Assembly: GCF_001548115.1 (NCBI RefSeq)
Contig: NZ_AP014826.1
Location: 1-32,475 of the forward strand
Length of the DNA: 32,475 bases
Direction: 5' to 3'
From: Geminocystis sp. NIES-3709
GTDB taxonomy: Bacteria; Cyanobacteriota; Cyanobacteriia; Cyanobacteriales; Cyanobacteriaceae
Positions 26,380-32,475 of this stretch are shown one piece after another (positions within the stretch are counted from its first letter, which is position 1; each line of letters starts with the position of its first letter). A program made the translations under genes and the position numbers. The notes under the pieces were generated by a model. That model saw only the letters and a list, made by a program, of their open reading frames with translations, was not told the origin of the DNA and made no database searches.

Positions 26380-28779
26380 ATGTACAGTATAACACAATTA
26401 GGGAACAGATATGCTGTCTGCAAGGATAAGATTTATCTTGATACACAGTGGCAGAAAGGTAAATCTTATGATTATTGCATGGAGGAGATAGCTAAAGGTA
26501 GAGCCAATGGCTATGGTATCATAACAGGCGAGGTTGAAGGGTTGGGACTGGTTGCGATCGACTTTGATGGCGAATCATCAACGGCAGTAGCGGAAGCAAT
26601 AGGATTGTGGTTAAACGATAATGATACTACTCAGTGGACTTCTGGTAAAAAGGGACATCATCAAAGACTCTACAAAATACCACAACCTCATCTGCCTTTT
26701 TGGAGTGACATCACTAAACATGACCTAAAACAAGTAGGAAAGGCTAAAGCAATTGGCGATGAGCATTTAGAAATAAGGTATAATAATCATGCTTCGGTGT
26801 TACCTGAGTCAGTACATCCAGAAACAGGATATTATAAATGGATAAATGGTTCTGAAGCTAGAGAATTATCATTTGCGGAATCTTATGATCTACTTAATCA
26901 ATGCACTATATTCCATAGTGAAGTAACGGCTGACGATGAGCTAAATCTGATTCACGAAGCCTTAACCTATATATCACCTGATGACTATCATACTTGGGTG
27001 ATGGTCGGTGCTTCATTGTACCGTCATGGCATAGATATTACAGTTTGGGAAGCGTGGAGTCAACAATCGCCGAAATATAAACCTCAAGAAATTAATACTA
27101 AATGGCAATCTTTTAGTAAAATTACCAATATCAATTTGGGGACATTGATACATTATGCAAAAGTTAACGGATTTGACCAAAGTCAATGGATGCGTCAGAA
27201 CCTAAAAAAACAACGCAAAGCCCTTAATAATACCCTCAATAATAGTAATCCTGACACAGCAGAAAATAACGTTATATCGCTTACTCAGCAATTAGTAGAT
27301 AAATTATCCTCTCCTGATATTGCCCCTGACCAACGTGATTTACAAATAGCAGTATTCTGTCATCAACATAAAGTTAGTAGTAATACCATATGTAGAGCGA
27401 TTGAATCACGGCAACGGCAAACAGACACAGAACTAGACCTTGAACAACTTAGTAAAACTTTTAATGATTTATCCGCAGTTCCACAGCAAAAGTTAGACCT
27501 AGCCTATCTTTTGGGCGATTATCCAGCTACCGTAATTGAACAAATAGCTTCTGTTGTGCCAACTAATCCAGATGCTTTACTAACTATTATGTTACCTGTT
27601 ATAGCCTCCGTAATAGGTACAAGAAGTAATATAGTAGTTAACCACCACATAGGTTATTATGTGCCGTTCATTCTCAGAACAATGATTGTTGCACCTTCTG
27701 GAAAAAAGAAATCACCTACCGCCCGTCTAGCGATCGACTGTCTGCACAAAAAGAATTACCAATTATACCAACGGTATCTCTCGGACTATGAATATTACCA
27801 AGAACAACTAGAGGAAAAAGGCAATAAACCTCAAGAACCTAAACAATCCTATGTGCTTTTGCAAGACGCAACTATTGACGGGATGATTACAGCCCATGCA
27901 GAAAATCCTAATGGCTTTCTCGTTTACTGTGATGAGGTTTATGGTTACTTTAACAGAATGAACAAATTTACTAAGGGTGGTGATGATGTACAACGTGACC
28001 TTGAACTATATGAGGGAAAACCACTTATCAAGACAAGGAAAAGCAAGGAAAGCAATGTCTATCTTCCGAGAACAGCTATAAGCATAACAGGTACTATACA
28101 GGAGGTAGCACTACAACAAATATTAGGGAACAAACAAGACCTAACTGGTATTTCAGCAAGGTGGTTAATGTGGTGTGGCAATATGCCAAATGGGTATTTA
28201 CAGGACAGAACCGCAGTAGATGATAGCTTTGCAGAAATGATGAAATACATTACCGATAGCTTATGGTATATGGATTTGACTGATTTAACTATATCAGATG
28301 AAGCCTACCGATTATTACAACAATGGCAACGTACCGTAATAGATGCTATTCCTAATTGTAATAGCCTACAATCAGAAACTAAACATAGTAAGATTGAGTC
28401 TGATTGTGTAAAAATAGCAGGAGTTTTACATTATTTCTACAAGATTTTACATGATATAGAAGGCACTGAAATAACAGCAAATATAATGGAACGGGCGATA
28501 ATTATAGCTAATTATTACCTTAATCATTATAGCTACCTTGTTGAAAAAGCCAATGGTACTCTATTAAGTGCTAGGCTACTAAAAGTATTAGATATAGTAC
28601 AGAGGCGGGTGATAGTAACAGCTAATGATGTGTTTAAATCCAGCAGACAGTTCAAAACTGATGGTATGACTACTGCTGATGTAGCACAATTATTATTACA
28701 GTTGGTAGCTTTAGGAAAAGCTGAGAGAATAGCCACAAACAAAGGAGTAAAGGTTAAATATGTAGGAGAGAAGAAATAG
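26380..28779 (+). CDS. Primase-polymerase / PriCT-2 / DUF3987 replication protein with C-terminal winged helix
   Basis: 799 aa in four parts. About 1-160: AEP-type bifunctional primase with AIDFDG (D61, D63) and a KGHHQRLYKI His motif. About 185-260: PriCT-2 (ALTYISPDDYHTWVMVG, WEAWSQQSPKY). About 370-700: DUF3987 helicase-like part with P-loop variant APSGKKKSP (about 438-446). About 728-799: winged-helix domain shared with the protein at 13507. Such proteins start and unwind replication of cyanobacterial plasmids and phages. The unusual point is the last domain, which presumably contacts DNA at the origin. No ribosome binding site other than the ACACAAGGTAAT leader. Confidence 0.85.
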   Translation: MYSITQLGNRYAVCKDKIYLDTQWQKGKSYDYCMEEIAKGRANGYGIITGEVEGLGLVAIDFDGESSTAVAEAIGLWLNDNDTTQWTSGKKGHHQRLYKIPQPHLPFWSDITKHDLKQVGKAKAIGDEHLEIRYNNHASVLPESVHPETGYYKWINGSEARELSFAESYDLLNQCTIFHSEVTADDELNLIHEALTYISPDDYHTWVMVGASLYRHGIDITVWEAWSQQSPKYKPQEINTKWQSFSKITNINLGTLIHYAKVNGFDQSQWMRQNLKKQRKALNNTLNNSNPDTAENNVISLTQQLVDKLSSPDIAPDQRDLQIAVFCHQHKVSSNTICRAIESRQRQTDTELDLEQLSKTFNDLSAVPQQKLDLAYLLGDYPATVIEQIASVVPTNPDALLTIMLPVIASVIGTRSNIVVNHHIGYYVPFILRTMIVAPSGKKKSPTARLAIDCLHKKNYQLYQRYLSDYEYYQEQLEEKGNKPQEPKQSYVLLQDATIDGMITAHAENPNGFLVYCDEVYGYFNRMNKFTKGGDDVQRDLELYEGKPLIKTRKSKESNVYLPRTAISITGTIQEVALQQILGNKQDLTGISARWLMWCGNMPNGYLQDRTAVDDSFAEMMKYITDSLWYMDLTDLTISDEAYRLLQQWQRTVIDAIPNCNSLQSETKHSKIESDCVKIAGVLHYFYKILHDIEGTEITANIMERAIIIANYYLNHYSYLVEKANGTLLSARLLKVLDIVQRRVIVTANDVFKSSRQFKTDGMTTADVAQLLLQLVALGKAERIATNKGVKVKYVGEKK

Positions 28780-28799
28780 GGAATAGTAATTGATTAGAT

Positions 28800-28817
28800 C
28801 TAAATAGGGTATAATAG
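28800..28817 (+). promoter_or_regulatory. Promoter of the RHH gene, AATAGGGTATAATAG type
   Basis: CTAAATAGGGTATAATAG, identical over 18 bp to 12080-12097 and to the minus-strand copy at 15137-15154. TATAAT lies at 28810-28815. It drives the gene at 28842. Confidence 0.65.
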
Positions 28818-28841
28818 GATTATTATCTACAGTTTAATAGC

Positions 28842-29132
28842 ATGAGTGAATTACTAAATAGCAGTCAAATAAATATGTTGGGGCGTTTGAAACCGTCTGT
28901 TACAAAGGAAAAAACAGATTTTTATCTTGATTACTTAGAATTAAATCGTAACTCAAAAGGCGAGTCTGTGGCAAAAGACACCACAGACATGGTTTCTATT
29001 AAGGTTTACGTCCACAAACAACACAGGGAATTACTCAATGATTATTGTGCTATCACTGGTCAGTCTGTATCTGCTTTGATAAGGGAACTTACTTTGCAAC
29101 ATATTAAAGAGACAATTGAACGATATAGCTAA
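28842..29132 (+). CDS. Ribbon-helix-helix (CopG-like) regulator
   Basis: 96 aa. The C-terminal half, SIKVYVHKQHRELLNDYCAI followed by TGQSVSALIRELTLQHI, has the beta-strand/two-helix layout of RHH repressors, which bind DNA as dimers through the strand. The N-terminal 45 residues are polar and likely disordered. It converges on the Cro/CI-type gene, overlapping its stop by four bases, and starts from an AATAGGGTATAATAG promoter. It may be a regulator of the promoter family or a copy-control protein. Confidence 0.72.
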   Translation: MSELLNSSQINMLGRLKPSVTKEKTDFYLDYLELNRNSKGESVAKDTTDMVSIKVYVHKQHRELLNDYCAITGQSVSALIRELTLQHIKETIERYS

Positions 29133-29380
29133 TTTTTATTGACATCATTAATTGTGTCAAGGCAGTTATTATTTATATCTGAGGTATCAATACCGAGAGC
29201 TTGAGCGATACGAAGTAAATCGGTATTATAACATCGGGCTAGAAGAACAGCATCGGCAATATTAGGCAATTGTTGCAGTTTTTCCCATTTGGAGATGGTA
29301 CGCTGTCTAACTGCAATAATTTCCGCTACCTCCGCTTGTGATAACCCTCTCGCTACCCTTAGCTTTCTTAAAGTGTCCAT
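29129..29380 (-). CDS. Cro/CI-type HTH regulator
   Basis: 83 aa. The HTH is LSQAEVAEIIAVRQRTISKW at about 14-33, followed by PNIADAVLLARCY, typical of XRE-family repressors. It lacks a dimerisation or cleavage domain, so it is Cro-like in size. Its promoter (TATAAT at 29417-29412 in AAAATAGGGTATAATGG) is of the second family. Its 3' end carries TTGACA(N)10TGTCAA overlapping the coding sequence. It is the best candidate in the window for a general early-promoter repressor, though which element it binds is unknown. Confidence 0.78.
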   Translation of the reverse strand: MDTLRKLRVARGLSQAEVAEIIAVRQRTISKWEKLQQLPNIADAVLLARCYNTDLLRIAQALGIDTSDINNNCLDTINDVNKN

Positions 29381-29411
29381 ATCTTCTTAAATATCATTAC
29401 CTTACCTTTCC

Positions 29412-29427
29412 ATTATACCCTATTTTG
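29412..29427 (-). promoter_or_regulatory. Promoter of the Cro/CI-type gene
   Basis: Minus strand AAATAGGGTATAATGG, TATAAT at 29417-29412, about 30 bases before the ATG at 29380. It belongs to the AATAGGGTATAATAG family. Confidence 0.55.
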
Positions 29428-29455
29428 TTATTACTAAATGTAATTAATAAATATA

Positions 29456-29635
29456 TCAAAAAATAGGATTAGTAAGAATAGCCATAGCATAGGAAAAGTG
29501 GGATTGAGGATATATAGTAGGAGGCGGATAATGCCGTAATAAAGCGATTTGGGTAGGATGTAAAAACAGAGGGGCGGTATTATTTAGCCAATGCTTCCAT
29601 GCTTCTGTCCTTAGTTTGTCTCTGTCCATATTCAT
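29456..29635 (-). CDS. Small protein downstream of the methyltransferase, 59 aa
   Basis: A 59-aa frame starting MNMDRDKLRTEAWKHWLNNT, then APLFLHPTQIALLRHYPPPT, ending AILTNPIF. Its ATG overlaps the TGA of the methyltransferase gene (ATGA), so the two are coupled, which makes a functional link likely. It is not one of the known methyltransferase or restriction subunits that I recognise. Confidence 0.55.
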   Translation of the reverse strand: MNMDRDKLRTEAWKHWLNNTAPLFLHPTQIALLRHYPPPTIYPQSHFSYAMAILTNPIF

Positions 29636-30429
29636 AGTGCTAATCTTTGCTGTTCCATTGCCTGTGATATTCTTTTCCGTGCTATTAAATAATAATTATT
29701 ATCTTTTTCTATGGTGATACAACTGCGATTCATCTCGTGACAAGCAATAGCCGTACTGCCACTACCACAGAATGGGTCTAGCACTAAATCTTTCTCATTA
29801 GTACACATATAAAGTAATGTTTTCAGTAAAGATAATGGCTTCTGTGTGGGATGGTCTGTCCTCTCAGTAAGAACCATAGATTGTTTATTCGGTGCATATA
29901 TTACATCTGTCTGCTCTCGTGTCCCGTTATTCTCTATCACATAACCGTCTTTACCCCATGCAGAGGTATTGATTCTACTCAGGCAGTCTTTACCACCTCT
30001 TTTTATCTCCTGTTTTCTCTGTACACTACGATAAGGTTCTCCTTCTAAATACATCTTATTATAAGTCAAGTCACTTACCTTATATTTTGGATGTGCCATA
30101 ACAGCATATAGTTCAGACTGAGAGCGTGGCTTTTTAGCAACAGAGCTACGCATTACGCCATTTGGTTTAATCCAAACACCAGTCCATCTGACGGGGAAAT
30201 ATTGACACAACTGTCCTAACAATTCAATACCGCCAAAGCTGATAAAGTAGCCATTAGGCTTTAATACTCTCAAAATATTATTGCATAACCCTTCTATGTC
30301 AATACCATCCCTATCAAACTGGAGGTCAGTGGTTAAATACGGTGGATCAGTCAAAATACAGTCGATAGTACTATCATCTAACAAATCCATGTATTTTATG
30401 CAGTCATCATGATATATGCTTATACTCAT
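29632..30429 (-). CDS. DNA methyltransferase, beta class (probable N6-adenine)
   Basis: 265 aa. The catalytic motif DPPY (about 28-31) comes first and the SAM-binding DPFCGSGSTAIACHE (about 218-232) comes last, with HPTQKPLSLLKTLL before it: the beta-class order. DPPY favours N6-adenine rather than N4-cytosine. The middle is the target-recognition region. No restriction enzyme gene is nearby, so it is an orphan phage methyltransferase that could shield phage DNA or mark host DNA. It overlaps the genes on both sides. Confidence 0.9.
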   Translation of the reverse strand: MSISIYHDDCIKYMDLLDDSTIDCILTDPPYLTTDLQFDRDGIDIEGLCNNILRVLKPNGYFISFGGIELLGQLCQYFPVRWTGVWIKPNGVMRSSVAKKPRSQSELYAVMAHPKYKVSDLTYNKMYLEGEPYRSVQRKQEIKRGGKDCLSRINTSAWGKDGYVIENNGTREQTDVIYAPNKQSMVLTERTDHPTQKPLSLLKTLLYMCTNEKDLVLDPFCGSGSTAIACHEMNRSCITIEKDNNYYLIARKRISQAMEQQRLAL

Positions 30430-30679
30430 ACTCAGCTTCTAGTGGATGTTCTTCTGGTTCATAGTAGGTATTGACAGATAATGAGACAGACTCAAGAAGA
30501 TCCCATAAAAATTCTTCATCATCTTTGTAATACTCCAAAAACTTTTTACGATTTTCCTCTTCAGATAAGTTCTGAGCTTTATCAAGGGCTTCCGATGGAC
30601 TATCTGCATTAAAGGGAAGAGAAACTGTCCGATTGTTAATGTCTAAAGAATAAAATATTTTAAATGTCTTATCTGTCAT
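30407..30679 (-). CDS. Hypothetical acidic protein, 90 aa
   Basis: Begins MTDKTFKIFYSLDINNRTVS and is strongly acidic from residue 30 on (EEENRKKFLEYYKDDEEFLW, EPEEHPLEAEYEYKHIS). It overlaps the methyltransferase start by 23 bases and the upstream gene by 11. Such acidic proteins next to methyltransferases can be DNA mimics or inhibitors, but I have no specific evidence. Confidence 0.55.
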   Translation of the reverse strand: MTDKTFKIFYSLDINNRTVSLPFNADSPSEALDKAQNLSEEENRKKFLEYYKDDEEFLWDLLESVSLSVNTYYEPEEHPLEAEYEYKHIS

Positions 30680-30881
30680 TACTCTCCTTGTTTTGTTGAT
30701 TTTCTTGCAATAATCTAGGACTTATCCACAATGGGGAAGGGTATCGGTTTCCTTCAAACTCTACTTTTATTCTTTCTAAAGGCTCTGACCTTATCCCTAA
30801 AACAACGCCATACTCTAGGATAGTATTTCCTTTGTCGTCTTTTAGATGAGCTACAACTACCTTATCGCCTATCTTTACCAT
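30669..30881 (-). CDS. Small SH3-like beta protein, 70 aa
   Basis: MVKIGDKVVVAHLKDDKGNT, then YGVVLGIRSEPLERIKVEFE and PLWISPRLLQENQQ: strand-turn-strand spacing resembling small SH3- or KOW-like barrels that bind nucleic acids or proteins. It is the first gene of the methyltransferase operon and overlaps the next by 11 bases. Confidence 0.5.
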   Translation of the reverse strand: MVKIGDKVVVAHLKDDKGNTILEYGVVLGIRSEPLERIKVEFEGNRYPSPLWISPRLLQENQQNKESNDR

Positions 30882-30931
30882 ATTTTTTGTTATAGGTTGT
30901 TATGGTATATTATAGCAAAATAGGGTAAAAT

Positions 30932-31084
30932 AGTTATAGAGTCAAATAGTGTAAGGTTAAAACCCTTACCAAAGGCGACTCTTAGAGTAAATAGAACCTA
31001 GCTTTAAGATAACCAATAAACAAGTCTAAACAAATTTACCACAGGAAGCTCCTATGCTACCAGACTGGTAAGTTTGTTTTTTTT
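30932..31084 (+). ncRNA. Predicted structured RNA with strong terminator and 5-codon frame
   Basis: A TAAAAT box (30926-30931) in AATAGGGTAAAATAG would start RNA near 30,937. AGAGTC (30938-30943) pairs with GACTCT (30977-30982), enclosing GTAAGG/CCTTAC (30951-30956 and 30964-30969). ACTC-TTA-GAGT (30978-30988) is a competing hairpin. The 3' end is a 14-bp stem (31028-31041 with 31066-31079, one G-T pair) followed by eight T. Inside the terminator loop, AGGA (31043-31046) precedes a five-codon frame MLPDW (31054-31071). No longer gene is downstream on this strand. Confidence 0.55.
31028..31084 (+). terminator. Strong intrinsic terminator
   Basis: AAACAAATTTACCA pairs with TGGTAAGTTTGTTT around a 24-base loop, followed by a T run to 31084. 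No such T tract is present on the minus strand, so it is plus-strand specific. Confidence 0.75.
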
Positions 31085-31338
31085 ACCGACTAATAAAAAC
31101 TCTTTTAATTTGGCAACAAGCTCTCCGTCTCTTTTTATCCCGATACTCTAAATTTTGTATGGTACTTGCCACAAATCCATTGACAGCTAAAGCTACTCCC
31201 ACTGCGACTCCTAAACCATTTAATAATTGCCCAACTCCTGTAGGGGTAATTTTAGTAACAATAGCACCAATTCCAGAATTAGGGTCTAACACAGATAATG
31301 GAGCAGTAATTTTATTTATAGGGTCAATAAACTGTATT
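31083..31338 (-). pseudogene. Gene remnant cut by the IS, C-terminal part
   Basis: The visible C-terminal part (about 84 codons) contains a Gly/Val-rich hydrophobic stretch (GVGQLLNGLGVAVGVALAVN) and a basic end (RDKKRRRACCQIKRVFISR), so it was probably a small membrane protein. An open frame can be extended into the IS to 31400, but the bases beyond 31338 belong to the IS left end, so the first 20 residues of that longer frame are not original. The true N-terminus is missing from the window. Function unknown. Confidence 0.6.
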
Positions 31339-32475
31339 AGATCTCTTGCAAAATTATAATGAACATAAAAAGATGATAGGATAAGACAAAATATTAGCAA
31401 TCGCCTTTAATTTAATTAAAGAAAATAAGTGCCTTTATACAGTTAATCATAATTCTTGCTTATATAATTCTCAACCTAGGAAAGTAAATACCCATTGGCG
31501 ATAAAATACACAAATTAATTTACTGGATTCTTTAATATAGTTCTTAAATAATAGCTATGTCTTTTTTCACTATTTCATAGTTATAAATTCCCGCAATTAA
31601 GTTGAATCTTAACCCAAATCTTTTTCTTTTATTTCTATATTTTTCTGATAGTATTCTAAATATTTTAAGTTTTCTATTTACATGTTCAATTACGATTCTT
31701 TGTCGATTTAACTCTCTATTTTTTCTTTTTTCTTCTTGGGTTAACTTTCTTTTTTTTGTTTTCTTTTTTGGTATTTCGCTTAATTTATGAATTTTTTCTA
31801 TACCTTGATAACCTTTGTCTACTAAACACTTTATTTTTTCACTTAATGGTAATCTACTGTTTTTAAAAATTTTAAAATCATGTTCTCTTCCTCGTCCATT
31901 TACATAACAAATTATTTCCAAGGTATCTTTATTAACTACTAATTGTGCTTTAAATGTATGTTCCTTCTTTTTGCCACTATAGTAAATTTTTTGTCTTTTT
32001 TTTGGTCTTTCGATTGCTATTTCAGTAACATCTATTAATACTGCCTTAATTTCATTCTCTTTTTTTATCAATTCTTTTTTACCACCTAGGGAAAAATAAC
32101 CTGATTTGAGCAAGATTTTTTCAATTTTATGAACTGTTCTACAAACCGTTGATTCTGAGATATTCCAGTACTCTGATATGTGAAAATAAGTTCGATATTC
32201 TCTCAAATATTCCAAGGTTACTAAAATCTGCTCGGACACTGTTAATTTGCTTTTCCTTCCTCTTTTGTGATTGTTTTGTTCTTTTTTGACTATTTCTACT
32301 AAAAGATTATAGGTTTCTTTTTTTACTCCAAATCTCCTTTTAAACTTTTCTGGCTTTAATTTTTTTATTCTCTCAAGTTTCATAATTAAATCTTATACTT
32401 AAGGTATCCTCCATCGCCCAAAATTATAGATTATTCTGGTTAATCCTATCTCGTATTTAATTTTGCAAGAGGTCT
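31339..32475 (-). mobile_element. IS5-type insertion sequence, 1137 bp
   Basis: Terminal inverted repeats of 18 bp: AGATCTCTTGCAAAATTA (31339-31356) and AGACCTCTTGCAAAATTA (complement of 32458-32475), 17 of 18 identical. The window ends exactly at the right repeat. The one transposase gene fills most of the element. Target duplication cannot be checked because the right flank is outside the window. The insertion lies inside a minus-strand gene. Confidence 0.85.
31544..32383 (-). CDS. IS5-family DDE transposase
   Basis: 279 aa. The N-terminus has a helix-turn-helix part (LTVSEQILVTLEYLREYRTY, SEYWNISESTVCRTVHKIEK). The DDE core shows LIDVTEIAIERP (first Asp), CLVDKGYQGIEK (second Asp, followed by YQG) and HVNRKLKIFRIL with the Glu in IVIEHVN (third acidic). 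It is very lysine- and isoleucine-rich, consistent with its AT-rich DNA. The length and complete motifs suggest an intact enzyme. It stands alone within the IS with no accessory gene. Confidence 0.88.
   Translation of the reverse strand: MKLERIKKLKPEKFKRRFGVKKETYNLLVEIVKKEQNNHKRGRKSKLTVSEQILVTLEYLREYRTYFHISEYWNISESTVCRTVHKIEKILLKSGYFSLGGKKELIKKENEIKAVLIDVTEIAIERPKKRQKIYYSGKKKEHTFKAQLVVNKDTLEIICYVNGRGREHDFKIFKNSRLPLSEKIKCLVDKGYQGIEKIHKLSEIPKKKTKKRKLTQEEKRKNRELNRQRIVIEHVNRKLKIFRILSEKYRNKRKRFGLRFNLIAGIYNYEIVKKDIAII

Noticed and set aside
31083-31400. Intact 105-aa membrane protein
   Set aside because: Its first 20 codons fall inside the IS left end, so the frame is a chimera; the gene is treated as a truncated remnant.
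1-32475. tRNA or rRNA genes
   Set aside because: I saw no cloverleaf with a recognisable TTC-loop and acceptor pairing, and no rRNA sequence; a covariance search would be decisive.

Overview
This AT-rich window looks like a large part of a cyanobacterial temperate phage or phage-plasmid, ending at its right edge in an insertion sequence. A cyanobacterial setting is suggested by scattered CGATCG cores (related to the cyanobacterial HIP1 octamer) and by a GH19 lysin of a type I associate with cyanobacteria. No terminase, portal, major capsid protein, integrase or ParA is visible, so the element is incomplete here and its lifestyle is unproven.

Late half (about 1-12,020, nearly all on the minus strand): a tightly packed operon whose stops and starts often overlap (TAATG or ATGA junctions). 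It reads leftward from a divergent promoter at about 12,055. It encodes a small GTG-start membrane protein, several unrecognised structural-type proteins, a beta-helix tailspike-like protein, an 860-aa and a 410-aa protein, and a GH19 endolysin near the left end. Three proteins of this block (at 4306, 10347 and 11233) look related, and two of them share an almost identical C-terminal peptide. A divergent gene pair (4687-5394) interrupts the block. Four small genes missed by simple ORF thresholds lie in its gaps.

Middle (about 12,118-16,640): a TGT/DpdA-like gene pointing to 7-deazaguanine DNA modification; a 660-bp AT-rich gene-free region with repeats that may be a replication origin; a winged-helix protein whose C-terminal domain is also found at the C-terminus of the primase/helicase; a DUF4326 gene; and a control region with a 20-bp-arm inverted repeat. 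A minus-strand small RNA is predicted at about 15,062-15,132.

Early accessory block (16,675-21,768): many very small acidic proteins, among them three paralogues of 58-63 aa, plus an SSB and a serine recombinase. The minus genes (20,151 to 16,675) and plus genes (20,483 onward) diverge from a region holding three promoters of one family and two copies of one 29-nt leader in inverted orientation. Several of these genes have no Shine-Dalgarno and are instead preceded by a GC-rich stem-loop ending 7-8 nt before the ATG.

Replication and recombination block (21,842-28,779, plus strand): Rad52-type annealing protein, Gp157-family protein, DnaQ-like exonuclease, SF2 helicase, and a primase-polymerase/PriCT-2/DUF3987 replication protein. 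Next come a ribbon-helix-helix protein and a convergent Cro/CI-type regulator, then a minus-strand operon with a beta-class DNA methyltransferase, then a predicted structured RNA ending in a strong intrinsic terminator (about 30,932-31,084).

Two promoter signatures tie the element together: TTGACACAATTA, which supplies the -35 box and is probably also an operator, and AATAGGGTATAATAG, which supplies the -10 box. The right end (31,339-32,475) is a complete-looking IS5-type element that has cut into a minus-strand gene.
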